From assembly GCA_030168595.1 (NCBI GenBank), contig CP115556.1:496001-560000 (forward strand): a stretch of DNA of 64,000 nt, in the 5' to 3' direction. Positions 52,412 to 62,652 of this stretch are shown in pieces. This DNA comes from Methanomassiliicoccales archaeon LGM-DZ1 (lineage in GTDB: Archaea; Thermoplasmatota; Thermoplasmata; Methanomassiliicoccales; Methanomethylophilaceae). A program made the translations under genes and the position numbers. The stretch's first letter is position 1, and each line of letters begins with the position of its first letter. The notes under the pieces are model-generated. The model was given only the letters and a program-made list of their open reading frames with translations. It searched no databases and had not been told where the DNA came from.

Positions 52412-52460
52412 ATCTGAAACACTCTGGCACGTAGGCAGTTATATACAAATTATCAAACCT

Positions 52461-54384
52461 GAGTTTGACACTTACGACTGACCAAGGCCCGGCTTCCGCT
52501 GGGCCTACGCCCTGTTCTCACTTACGGAACGGACGCTCAGAAGGCGTCCAAACGGGTATGATCGCTCGGGATCGGGCTTGTTCTTCCCTTGTTCCCCGTT
52601 CTTATGAGCCTTATCAGCGGGACGAAATTGCTGAAAATGCGCCTTTCGGCTGTCCTTCCGCTACCAGGACCGTAAGTGAGAACAGGCTCAGCTCCCCGCA
52701 TATAGGTTCTGCCGTCCTGTTCCGGTATTCCGGATGGAGGAAGAGGACCATGGAGATGCAGAAAAGCGCGAGAAAAGATATCAGGATGCGGCCTTTCATG
52801 ACCGCTTCATTCGTGCATCTGGCCGGCCTCCGGTCGATCCCGTACTTCAGGTCCCTGAGGGCGTCCTCGATTCTGTTCCTCGCGCGGTACAACTCCATGG
52901 TCTTCTAAACTGTCAGCGGACGGTTCGTCAAGAGAACGAATAATCCTTCGCGTCCGGCGATCATGCGCCCGACCGCACGGGATACCGCCTGCTCTTTGGT
53001 GAAGCAGTCCAGCAGGAACATGTAGGATAGCTTGGTGTCGGCGAAGCAGTTCGAGTTGCGGTACTTCTTGCGCGGCCTCTTCCCGGAATCTATGTTCTTC
53101 CGGACGGTCTCCATCTCCTCCCAGCCGCGTTCTGCTTTGCGTCTGTACCTTTCCAGCACGTCCGCCTTCAGCGTCTCGTTCCTGAAGATATGCCTGACGC
53201 CTCAGGTTGCCCTCGATGAGCTGGTACGACAGGTTCTCACCGATCGGCATCCAAACGCCGGCATGGCTGCCCACGAACCTGTCGTCGGAAGCATTCATCT
53301 GCGGCCCGGTCACAAAGCCCGCGCCCTCCCTGTCCAAAGGGGCTGAGTTCTTCCTGCTGTAAGCCCCGTTGTCGAACACGATCATGGCATCTTCGCGAAG
53401 AGATGCCTGAACTGCCCGAAGGTGCCCTAGAGATGGGTCGCATCGAGGATGTTGCCCGCGTTCACGGTCAGGCCTATCGGCATGCCCGTGGACCGGTCCA
53501 TGCTCAGGCCGGCGGTCCCTGGAATGTCCCGCCCTGATGATCCCCTGCTGGGGCGCCTCGAAGTACATCGACGGCCAGTCCATGAAGGCAGTGTCCATCT
53601 TCACGCCGTACGCTCTCTTCAGCATCTCCCCTGGAAAATGGACGATGCCGTCGGAGTTCTCTCCCGGTCTCTCGGCCGTGCGATAAGCGGACCTCGGCGC
53701 GTTCGCACCGAGCCCGTGCTCCTCACGCACGGTCCCCTCCTCGGGGGGCCCTGTCGACCCTGCTCACCGATGTGCCCGTCATCTCCGCGGAATCCGCGAC
53801 CGATGCCACCGTCTCAGCGGCCATCGAGCTGCCCCGGCCCTCTTCAGGCCGTCCAAGTAATCGTCCAGCCCCGTATCGGCGAATACGGCATCGGCCACTG
53901 CCTTGTTCCCTGCGGCCATCGTGATGTTCCCGTTCGGCTCCGGCATCCTCGCATGCATCCTGGTTCTGTAGCGGACCAAAACTCATCATTTTCCCGCTCA
54001 ACACGCCGCCCGCCGAGATGTACATTTATGACTGATGAAACGATCATGGAGGAATGTCTCTCGGCGGTTTTGTGTTTTGAGCGGCTGAAACATATCGGAA
54101 GGCCTCTTTTATCATTGCTGGCCGTCCGCAGGATGAAAAATCGTCTCGGTTCCGTCTGCCCGCCAACTGTCAAACTCAGGCCATCATTTGTCCCGCCAAA
54201 CTCGCAGGTTATGGACTGCAACCTTAATGCGAGCGATTCCAGTACGAAAGACAGTCTTTCGGCCTGTTTGTTTTGGCAATTGCAAATGCCGGAGGACCGC
54301 TTTGCAATATCGACAGAAGCCCGGACCGTTCAGAGTGTCAGCCTCTGCACTGCACCCTGAATTCAATCTGTAAGTGTCACACTC
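52461..54384 (-). mobile_element. Decayed insertion sequence with terminal inverted repeats
   Basis: GAGTTTGACACTTAC (52461-52475) is inverted at 54370-54384 with one mismatch, bounding 1.92 kb. Inside is a transposase broken by several frameshifts. No target duplication is evident. Its ends differ from the element in cas3, so it is another family member or another family. Confidence 0.7.
52614..54025 (-). pseudogene. Frameshifted IS4/IS1634-like transposase
   Basis: Pieces in different frames follow the order of an IS1634-type transposase: ITMAAGNKAVADAVFADTGL, SMYFEAPQQGIIRAGHSRD, AMIVFDNGAYSRKN (second catalytic Asp), DTKLSYMFLLDCFTKEQAV, and finally ELYRARNRIEDALRDLKYGI with the catalytic Glu and the typical VMKGRILISFLALF tail. 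At least four frame changes are needed to join them, so it is inactive. Confidence 0.75.
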
Positions 54385-54439
54385 GGAGTAGTAAAAATAA
54401 CCGACAACAGACAGTCGCGAATTGGATTCGATAAGAACG

Positions 54440-57373
54440 TTACTGTGTATTAGTTAATCTAATTGTCAGATATCTTCTGGTGAATTCTATTGGTGATATC
54501 AATAATGAAAATAATTCTTTTTCTTTGCTTAATATTTTTAAAACATAGTTCTGAATTCCATACCCGTCATCGATCTGCATATTCCTGATTGTTCTGAATT
54601 TATATTCTTTTTCAATCCCATTCTCAGCGATGTCGTCTACAATCACTACGGCCGCGCATTCTGAATCCTTCAATTTGTTAGTAATGAGGACGCTCCGCTG
54701 AATGTTTCCATTTTGATCCTTACAATTCTTGCAGAGTTTTGATTTATCCCACGATTCAGAATTGATAACATCCTGCAATACAGCTATTTCTGATCCTTGC
54801 GTCACAAACATAAAATATTCAACAATCGGATAATATAGATATTGAGTGTAAAAATCTCCACCTACGGCCACTATATTTTCGCATTGAGCAGCAATTTTTC
54901 CTACAACCGAAGATGTCATGCTAACAAGTTTCTTTAAACAAACTTTTGGGTTATAACGTACAGAGTCAAGATTAATCTTTCCATCTACTATTTTCACATT
55001 CCTTATTTTAAAACGATAATCATCCCATGAATATGGATGCAATTTAATTATGATTTTTGAACCATCATCAATGAACTGATCTAGCAAAACAGAAGCCATA
55101 TGTGACCAATTATTAGGATGTAAACCAAAACGATCAATCATTATTGTTGGAGAATTGGTTACCACTACTTCCGCACCATCATATTGACTAGCATTGAAAA
55201 TAATACTCAATAAATGTTTATCTACCTCGTCTAATCTATTAAATGAATCGTTATAATCAAAATTCGATTCATCATTTATTTTGTTGGTATTTTGCCTAAT
55301 ACGGGCCCCATTGAAATTACACAGAATATCAGTTTCTTTTTGTAAATTATATAAATCATCAGACATGAAAAATTTTCCAAGCTCATATCTTTCCTTGTTG
55401 TCAATGGATCCTGGCGTGAATTCGATAACTGTAACGTCGATACCTGATAACCTAATAAATGCGCCAATCTGATCATGAACATCTGCCATCGTGAAAAATC
55501 TGCGAATATCAGTTAGTTCTATATTGGCTTCCTTAAACATAGCGTTAAAAAATTCTATAATCGATTCACGGCTGTTAAATTTACTATCTTTAAACCCGAC
55601 AGTCCAGTCATATTCTATGATTTCATCATAGATACCATATCTAACAAAATAGGACAATACGTTTTCATCCAATCCAGCGGGTAAAAACAATACGGAGTTG
55701 GTTATTTTATGTATCAATTTAAAGTTGGTAATATCAATAAAAAACCCGCGGTGAACAATTGATAGTATATCCCTCTTTTCTCTTAGAAAACCAATTTTTC
55801 TGATAATTTTCCAATTTTTTCCAGAAATAACCTCAAAATCTATGCCCATCGTTTTCAATTCATTAAACCAATAATTGTTCTTAGAGACAGCTTCTTTCAT
55901 TAGTTCTAACGCTTTAGATGTGTTTTTTTCAACACCTTTTCCATACTGGAATGCGTGCGCCATCCTGTATTTGGCGTTTGGATCTCCTAGCAAAATCTGC
56001 TTTCTGGCTACTTCGATCATCTCTGAATAGGATTCCGGGGTGCCTATTTGCCAAAGAAGATCGAACAACTCATTGTTTGCCCATAATTCGCCGACACTGA
56101 TTGCCTTCTTCATCCATTTTTTAGCTTCATCTAGATTCTTTTCATAGAATCTTCCGTACTGGTACATGCGACCAATGCGATTCATTGCCCAGCCGTTTCC
56201 GTGTGATAGCATGGCGTTCGCAATACTTGCCATCCATGCATCATCGCTTTTATCCAACCAGAGAATATCAAAAAGATTATAGCATGCTATGTCAGAACCA
56301 ACAGCAGCACGAGATAGCCACCGTTTTGCTGCATCTGCATCTTTTGATACAAACCGCCCATCTCTGTATGATATGCCAATCAAACGAGCGTATTCGGCAA
56401 TGATTGTTGGGTCATCACGCTTTGATACCAATTCATCATAGTGTTTCTTGAATTCATCAAAATCTTCTTTAGACTTTATCTCATCAAATTCTTTTCTTGC
56501 TTTCTGCAGTTTAGTTTCCAAATAGTTGTCACGTCCAACCATTTTAGAAAATGTTGCAGTTCTCATCGTAAGAAGTGCATGTTCTCCGACAGTATTCTCA
56601 CGGGGATAGAACATCAATTTCGAAATCGCATCATGAATGATATGATATACAGAGACATCGTAGTTTACTGGGTTATATCCCCATTTATGGTTGTAGTCTG
56701 CAATAACTGAATCGGGGATGATCAAAACATGACAGTGTACCCTGGAAGTAAACTTAATTGTCCACTGATTTTCCAGGAAGTTATTGATAAATGTCTCCGA
56801 CCTTTTAGCGTTGGTAACTATCCTGCCATCGTCCATCTCCCCAAATGATGCCTCTGCAGGAACAATGAGAATGACATTGTTCCCGTATCTTCTGTTTATA
56901 AAGTCGCACCAGGCTTCGAAGAACTCTTCCGTATGAAGTTGCTCTCTGTCAACAGACTTTACTTCGATATTCTTCCCATACTTGGAAGCGATATATCTTG
57001 CGATATCGTTTTCAGATAAATGAGAATTAAGCCAGCATCCTGTGTATCCTATTATTTTCCCATTTTCAGAAATCTGATAGCCAGAGTATGTCATCAGCCT
57101 CAGATCGGCAACAAGCCAATTTGAGCCTGAATTCGCATATTTATCAACCACCTCGCGATTGAATTCAAAGCACGCATTGCGAGCTCTCCAATTGCCGAGA
57201 TGTTCAAAATCAACAGTTTCGAGACGGTATTGTTTCATCCTCGGCATCATTGCGACGCATGGATCAGTTGAATAATAGACATTAACTGAAACACCCTCGA
57301 TGGGGCAGATATCGAAGATGTCCCTGCTGAGGCATACTCCCCAAACATCAACTTTCATCTGCTTTCCATCCAT
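54440..57373 (-). CDS. Large surface-glycan protein: SGNH-like, Sel1 and polysialyltransferase-like regions
   Basis: 977 residues. The N-terminus (VDVWGVCLSRDIFDI) resembles DUF6270 SGNH-like domains; residues about 330-530 hold Sel1-like repeats (AMNRIGRMYQYGRFYEKNLD and YRMAHAFQYGKGVEKNTS); the C-terminal third (SVLFLPAGLDENVLSYFVRY ... IIIKLHPYSWDDYRFK) recalls polysialyl/CMP-sugar transferases with a conserved HP motif. That would suit use of a CMP-activated sugar acid made by the kdsB operon. The gene is clearly more AT-rich than its neighbours, a sign of recent acquisition. The domain names are tentative. Confidence 0.6.
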   Translation of the reverse strand: MDGKQMKVDVWGVCLSRDIFDICPIEGVSVNVYYSTDPCVAMMPRMKQYRLETVDFEHLGNWRARNACFEFNREVVDKYANSGSNWLVADLRLMTYSGYQISENGKIIGYTGCWLNSHLSENDIARYIASKYGKNIEVKSVDREQLHTEEFFEAWCDFINRRYGNNVILIVPAEASFGEMDDGRIVTNAKRSETFINNFLENQWTIKFTSRVHCHVLIIPDSVIADYNHKWGYNPVNYDVSVYHIIHDAISKLMFYPRENTVGEHALLTMRTATFSKMVGRDNYLETKLQKARKEFDEIKSKEDFDEFKKHYDELVSKRDDPTIIAEYARLIGISYRDGRFVSKDADAAKRWLSRAAVGSDIACYNLFDILWLDKSDDAWMASIANAMLSHGNGWAMNRIGRMYQYGRFYEKNLDEAKKWMKKAISVGELWANNELFDLLWQIGTPESYSEMIEVARKQILLGDPNAKYRMAHAFQYGKGVEKNTSKALELMKEAVSKNNYWFNELKTMGIDFEVISGKNWKIIRKIGFLREKRDILSIVHRGFFIDITNFKLIHKITNSVLFLPAGLDENVLSYFVRYGIYDEIIEYDWTVGFKDSKFNSRESIIEFFNAMFKEANIELTDIRRFFTMADVHDQIGAFIRLSGIDVTVIEFTPGSIDNKERYELGKFFMSDDLYNLQKETDILCNFNGARIRQNTNKINDESNFDYNDSFNRLDEVDKHLLSIIFNASQYDGAEVVVTNSPTIMIDRFGLHPNNWSHMASVLLDQFIDDGSKIIIKLHPYSWDDYRFKIRNVKIVDGKINLDSVRYNPKVCLKKLVSMTSSVVGKIAAQCENIVAVGGDFYTQYLYYPIVEYFMFVTQGSEIAVLQDVINSESWDKSKLCKNCKDQNGNIQRSVLITNKLKDSECAAVVIVDDIAENGIEKEYKFRTIRNMQIDDGYGIQNYVLKILSKEKELFSLLISPIEFTRRYLTIRLTNTQ

Positions 57374-57406
57374 AGATGTTACCTTTTTCCGTAATTCCGT
57401 AAAATT

Positions 57407-60238
57407 TCACTTGAACCACTGCTTAAAGATCGGCACGTACTGGGTATGCTCAGAGTCATACCCGTGCTTTATCTTCTTCATGAGCTCCTTGTCGACCTCT
57501 GTCGGGATCCTGCAGAGGTTGTTGAGGTAGTTCAGCACCGTATCGCAGCTGAGCCAGATCTCCGGAACATGCGCTGCATAATCCTCTGCATACTCCACAA
57601 TCCCTTTGGACACCAAGGGATAGACCTCCGAACGCACCTGCTCATATTGATTGCGTTCTTTGTACACAGGCTTTCCGTCCCTGACGTCCTCTATCGGCGC
57701 TTCAGGAGATGTAATGAAGAATTCCATCACATCCCAATCCACTGTTTTGAAGGCATGCTCACGCTGGAATGTCTCGTGTAGGAACTCTTCCATATTCATC
57801 CTGTTATGCCCGTTGTCGATGCTGGCCCAGTAATAACCTTTGACCTCTCTTCCAGGTAGAGACCGTGAAAGCAGTTTCTGGGAAGAGAAGTGGATCGTGA
57901 TAGTATCTACGAGGGCGATCCTGCTGTCGTCGGAGAGCGATGAAACGTATTCAGAATATTCTTTCCTCTTCTTGTCCGCAAGGTTTCTCAGTTCCTTGGA
58001 ATGCGCCCTCAGGAACGCTTCTTTGGATTCATAGTCCATGTCTTCAGGTACCGCGCCGGTCTCCATGCAGTAGTAGTCGTACACGGCCTTGACGGCAGGT
58101 TCAGCCTCCTTCCTGTCAGAGGCCATCTTCTCCTCCAGATCCCCATTGCAGATGTTGCTGATGTGCCTCGGAGCATAGAAATAATGAGATTCCACCTTCC
58201 CTCCGGACAGCATATCGAAAATCCTTTGAAGCGTGTAACCGTCTCTCGCTACGAAATAAACCGTTCTGAAACCGTCTTTCCTGATGCTTTTGTACAGCCA
58301 ATTCACATATGCTGTGACCACCGGACCGGCGAAAAGATACCCGAACCTCTCCCAGTAGTCCATATCCCTGGCCCTCCCGAGAGAGGCAACAGCCAACAGC
58401 ACCGAGGCATCCAACTGCGGATTAGAATCGATGAATGGCCTCATGCGGCAATCTGTTTCCAGGAGGGCATCAATGTTCTTGGTGACCCAAAAAGCTTTGA
58501 TTCCCATTTTCTTCGGGACTCTGCAATCGCTGATGAGATTGTCTCCGATGTGCACCACCCCCGACGGCCTGATTCCCAGATCTTCTATAGCATATTGGAA
58601 GAGGGTCCCTTTGAGCTTCGTCTTCATTAGGTCGCTGGAGATATACAGCCTCTCAGCCCTGCCGTATCCGCATTTATCAATCATCGCCTGAACGGTTTCC
58701 TTAGGCAGATACATATCGGAAATGATGACTATTCTCTTTCCTTTGTCTGCAGCATAATCGAAAAGCAGCTTCAGCACCGGATTTGGGGTGATGAATCTGA
58801 TCTCTGCCTCTTTCTCTGCATCCTTCAGCAGACGGTACACGGCCGGGATGCTATCATAGATCTGGTCCAGAGTGACCTCCTCATCGTCAGGATGCGCCGC
58901 CCTGCATTCTCTTTCGGCATTTATCCGTGCCGCAGCAAAACCCTTCTTCCCAGAACTGATCTCGACCGAGGTGAAAATATCGGTTGGTCTGACGAATGGG
59001 CGAATGGCCAACGTATCAAAGAAATCGAAAGAGACCACCTCACAACGATCTATGGCGGATTGGATGCCCCTGTAATCGATGTAGTGATCGGTGTTGATCT
59101 GCTTTGCAGCCTCCCTCTCAAAACGCTTCAGCGTAAGGAGCTTCGAAACGATAGAATGCTTTTCTCTGTTGTATCTCTTGAACCTGTACCTGATTATTGG
59201 ATCCTTATCGAAGATCCTCGATGCATATTCGTCCCTGAACTTCTTGGACCTATGGGCCGAGACCTCCGCCATAGATTTCGCCAGCATGGCCTTGGTGTAT
59301 CCAAGCTCCTTGGAAATCTCGGCATGAACATCCTGGGATTTGAGAAGCAGAGACCCGGCAGCAGGGGACATGGCAGCATATTGCCACCATTCGCGATAAT
59401 AATGGCAATTGCAGTAGTTCCAGGGTTTGTTTCCCCCTGCATAATGCATGATCTTCGCTGCTCTGAAGGAATCAGCGATCTGCTCAGACGGATAGTAACT
59501 CCTGGTAAAAGAGCGCGAGTAATCTATGTTGAAGTCGCAGAAAACGTTGTAATGCGGAGGAAGGAACTTCACCTTGTCGTGATTGGCCTGCCCGATCGTG
59601 GCATTGAGGATGTCCTGATCCGCGAACGGAGGGTTGGGATGACAATCGAAGAATCTCCTGAACGAAGACCAAAGGCCGATCGATCTGGCCTGATCTAAAT
59701 CGACGAGGAAGAATCCTGCGTTGAAATATGGGGCGGCCATCGGGTCCTTGACGAACAGTGCGTACTCATCCCAGCCATATACATGAGCCAGCACCTCTTC
59801 CCTTTTGTCCATGGCGTAGATCTCCACGACAGCGGCGAAAAGGCTCTTCCCCAGACCGTCGTAAATCGGCGCAAGATCGGTATTGATGATCATGTCGCCG
59901 TCAACATAGAAGACCTTGTGCACAGTTTCAGGGAGAATCTTGAAAATCAAGAGGCGATAATAGCAGACGATATTGATATAGGAATTATGGAAAGTGGTAA
60001 TATCCACATCAGCGAATAATTTCTCATACTGCTCCATTGAGTAGATCTCAATGTCACAGTCACGGAACTTCTTTAGAGCCAGGAGCCTTTTCTCATAATC
60101 TGGGTTAATGTCCCTCATGAATAGGTGAAAAGAGGCCCTCCTGGACCGATCCAGATTGGCCAGGATGGAGGTGCATGTAACAACGATCTGATCGACGTAA
60201 TTGCGATCGCCGGTAAGAACGAAGTCTATCCTGTCCAA
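57407..60238 (-). CDS. Bifunctional GT8 glycosyltransferase with HAD-like domain
   Basis: 943 residues from a TTG start with AGGAGA 7 nt upstream. Residues 1-270 are a GT8 glycosyltransferase (RIDFVLTGDRNYVDQIVVT; DxD motif VFYVDGDMIIN; PYFNAGFFLVDL). From about 400 a HAD-like domain follows (VVSFDFFDTLAIRP; IVIISDMYLPKETV; VHIGDNLISD), as in large COG5610-type capsule proteins. It likely transfers hexoses during surface-polymer assembly. A TTAAATTAAATATC box lies about 40-50 nt upstream. The next gene follows after 33 nt. Confidence 0.85.
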   Translation of the reverse strand: MDRIDFVLTGDRNYVDQIVVTCTSILANLDRSRRASFHLFMRDINPDYEKRLLALKKFRDCDIEIYSMEQYEKLFADVDITTFHNSYINIVCYYRLLIFKILPETVHKVFYVDGDMIINTDLAPIYDGLGKSLFAAVVEIYAMDKREEVLAHVYGWDEYALFVKDPMAAPYFNAGFFLVDLDQARSIGLWSSFRRFFDCHPNPPFADQDILNATIGQANHDKVKFLPPHYNVFCDFNIDYSRSFTRSYYPSEQIADSFRAAKIMHYAGGNKPWNYCNCHYYREWWQYAAMSPAAGSLLLKSQDVHAEISKELGYTKAMLAKSMAEVSAHRSKKFRDEYASRIFDKDPIIRYRFKRYNREKHSIVSKLLTLKRFEREAAKQINTDHYIDYRGIQSAIDRCEVVSFDFFDTLAIRPFVRPTDIFTSVEISSGKKGFAAARINAERECRAAHPDDEEVTLDQIYDSIPAVYRLLKDAEKEAEIRFITPNPVLKLLFDYAADKGKRIVIISDMYLPKETVQAMIDKCGYGRAERLYISSDLMKTKLKGTLFQYAIEDLGIRPSGVVHIGDNLISDCRVPKKMGIKAFWVTKNIDALLETDCRMRPFIDSNPQLDASVLLAVASLGRARDMDYWERFGYLFAGPVVTAYVNWLYKSIRKDGFRTVYFVARDGYTLQRIFDMLSGGKVESHYFYAPRHISNICNGDLEEKMASDRKEAEPAVKAVYDYYCMETGAVPEDMDYESKEAFLRAHSKELRNLADKKRKEYSEYVSSLSDDSRIALVDTITIHFSSQKLLSRSLPGREVKGYYWASIDNGHNRMNMEEFLHETFQREHAFKTVDWDVMEFFITSPEAPIEDVRDGKPVYKERNQYEQVRSEVYPLVSKGIVEYAEDYAAHVPEIWLSCDTVLNYLNNLCRIPTEVDKELMKKIKHGYDSEHTQYVPIFKQWFK

Positions 60239-60466
60239 AGAAACGTCTCCTGTCTAGATTGTTTCAAATCGCTGGCAGATATTTAATTTAATGGAATGAA
60301 CCTGAGACTCAGGAAAAATGCTCTCTGCAGCACTGTATGCTCAATGATTGATGCTTGAATGCCAAGAGATATTAAGGCTGATGATCGCAGTCTCAGAAAG
60401 ACATACAGATCTCTGATACATGCAGACATAAATATCGTCATACATCGAAAGAATATGTCAATTCAT
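60239..60466. other. Gap holding the GT8 gene promoter
   Basis: Minus-strand TTAAATTAAATATC at 60276-60290 is the likely promoter of the glycosyltransferase pair. The remainder shows no gene. Confidence 0.45.
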
Positions 60467-62650
60467 TCAGTCTCTTATCAGTTCCACCCTGCCGCGGGCC
60501 CAGGCATCGCCCATCCTTGCGGACTTCTCATACCATTCGGCAGCCTTGGCACGGTCCCTCCTCACTCCTGTTCCGTTGAAATACAGATTGCCCATCCGAT
60601 TGCATGCGTCGATGTTCCCTTCGTCACCGATGACGGCCAACGCCGAGACCGCTTCCTCGAACATCCGGCGGTCATCAGATAGCCCGGAGGCATAGAGATC
60701 GATTATGTTCCCGAGAGCGACGGTGTTTCCATTATGCGAGGCCTTCCTGAACATCTCGGCCGCTTTCGCAATATCTTCAGCTGCCCCTTTGCCATCGCGG
60801 TACATCTCGCCGACCCTGTTAGCGCTCCAGGAATCCGAATTCATGGCAGCAGACTGATACCACCTCAGTGCCTCGGCATAGTCCTTCACCACCCCGATCC
60901 CCGAGTAGTAGAAGTTGCCCATCCTCCTCATGGCGTCGGCATTGCCGTTCTCCGCCAGAAACCTCATCCTCTCGATCTGCTGCTTCCATTCGTCGTTTCC
61001 CTGAGCCAGAGAGGCATTGATCGCATTCCCCGCCCCTGGAGCGATGCCTTGCATGGCCGCGGACTCGTAGCACTTCTCCATGAAATCTGCGTCCGGTGCG
61101 CCTGACGTCCTCATCCTGTCGGCCACCTGGATGCAATTCCATCCAAGAGATGAGAACGAGTAGAGGGAGAACCACTTCCTGGATCCGTCGAGGTCCACCT
61201 CGGTCCCCACGCCGTCCCTCATCATCACGGCCGTCTGGTACATGCAGTTCCCGTTGCCCAGCTCCGCGCCCCTGAGGTAGAGCGCGAAGGCCTTGCGCTC
61301 ATCCCTCGGGATGACCTTCCCGCGGAAGTACAGGTCTGCCAAGAGGGTTATCGAGGGCATGAAGCCCCTGCCGCTCGCCTCCGTGAGGTAGGCCTCCATC
61401 TTCTTCGGGTCCTTGGGGATGCCAGCGCCATCACGGCACATGACGGCAGCCTGGTGCATCGCCGGCGGATAGCCCTGACCCGCCGACTTGACGAACCAAT
61501 CGAATGCCTCCCTGCGGCCGTCATTGGAGAGCGCCAGCTTCAGAAGGGTGTCCCCGCATCTGAACTGATCCAATGAATCGCCAAGCTGCCCGATCGCAAC
61601 AGCTGCCTTCCGAAGCTCATCGCGGAAGCCGTTCTGCGGCCCGGCGGCTGATATCCTGAGCTTGGCATCGCCGTTGCCCATGTTCACGGCCGATTGGTAG
61701 AGGAACATGGCCTCTTCGTCCTTGCCCTCCTTCGCAAGCATGTCCCCGTACTCCACCTGGGCCTGCGGATGCCCCTGGTCTGAGGCTTTCCTGATCCATT
61801 CCCGATAAAGCTCTGCATCTTTCCCGAACGGCCCGCTGCCGTCCCTGTACATCATAGCCAAGCGGAACTGCGATTCGGCATCCCCAGACTGTGCCAGATC
61901 GGAGATGACCTCGGGGGATTCGGACATGGCGTATTCATATTGGGCGCATATGTCCCGAGGCCTGCCGTCCCTGAAGATCCTGCCGCCCTCGATCCATATG
62001 ACGCGGGTGCACATGTCCTCCATGTCGCGGATCGAGTGCGACACGAAAACGACCGTCTTCCCGCTCTTGGCCAGATTCCTGAAGTGCTGCTGCGCCTTCT
62101 TCCTGAAGCTCTCATCTCCGACGCTGAGTATCTCGTCCACCAGCATGATGTCGGAATCAACGTTGACCATGATGGCGAAGGCCAGCCTGCTGTACATCCC
62201 GGAGGAATAGGTCCGAACCGGATTGTCGATGTACTTTCCGATCCCGGAATAGTCGATGATCCTCTGGACGTTCGGCTCCATCTCCTTCCTCGTGAATCCG
62301 TAAAGCTCCCCCTTGAGGTAGATGTTCTCCCTTCCGGACATATCCTGGTTGAAACCCATGCCCAGCTCCAGGATCGACGCCACCTTGCCTGAATGCTCGA
62401 TCTTCCCGGAATCAGGCTCCATGATCTTCGCGATCATCGAGAGCAGCGTGCTCTTCCCTGCGCCGTTCCTTCCGATGATCCCCAGGACCTCCCCCTTCCT
62501 CACGTCCAGGGACAGGTCGTCGATGACCCTGTTCTCCACCTTCTTCGTAGGGTTCCTGTTGAAACGCCCCGCCTTCCGGTCGGGGTCCGATACCTCTATC
62601 CTGAACGTCTTGCAAACATGTCTGACCTCTATCGCATTCTTGGGATCCAT
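60467..62650 (-). CDS. Polysaccharide ABC exporter ATPase fused to Sel1 repeats
   Basis: 727 residues from ATG 62650, 2 nt after the permease stop. Residues 1-245 are a Wzt/TagH-type ATPase: RHVCKTFRIEV, Walker A GRNGAGKST, signature YSSGMYSRLAFA, Walker B IMLVDEILSVGD, FVSHSIRDM. Where Wzt proteins usually carry a glycan-binding domain, residues about 260-720 are Sel1-like repeats (AEWYEKSARMGDAWARGRVEL at the end; repeated YRDG and YFNGTGV turns). The repeats may dock glycosyltransferases on the exporter (inference). Confidence 0.9.
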   Translation of the reverse strand: MDPKNAIEVRHVCKTFRIEVSDPDRKAGRFNRNPTKKVENRVIDDLSLDVRKGEVLGIIGRNGAGKSTLLSMIAKIMEPDSGKIEHSGKVASILELGMGFNQDMSGRENIYLKGELYGFTRKEMEPNVQRIIDYSGIGKYIDNPVRTYSSGMYSRLAFAIMVNVDSDIMLVDEILSVGDESFRKKAQQHFRNLAKSGKTVVFVSHSIRDMEDMCTRVIWIEGGRIFRDGRPRDICAQYEYAMSESPEVISDLAQSGDAESQFRLAMMYRDGSGPFGKDAELYREWIRKASDQGHPQAQVEYGDMLAKEGKDEEAMFLYQSAVNMGNGDAKLRISAAGPQNGFRDELRKAAVAIGQLGDSLDQFRCGDTLLKLALSNDGRREAFDWFVKSAGQGYPPAMHQAAVMCRDGAGIPKDPKKMEAYLTEASGRGFMPSITLLADLYFRGKVIPRDERKAFALYLRGAELGNGNCMYQTAVMMRDGVGTEVDLDGSRKWFSLYSFSSLGWNCIQVADRMRTSGAPDADFMEKCYESAAMQGIAPGAGNAINASLAQGNDEWKQQIERMRFLAENGNADAMRRMGNFYYSGIGVVKDYAEALRWYQSAAMNSDSWSANRVGEMYRDGKGAAEDIAKAAEMFRKASHNGNTVALGNIIDLYASGLSDDRRMFEEAVSALAVIGDEGNIDACNRMGNLYFNGTGVRRDRAKAAEWYEKSARMGDAWARGRVELIRD

Positions 62651-62652
62651 GA

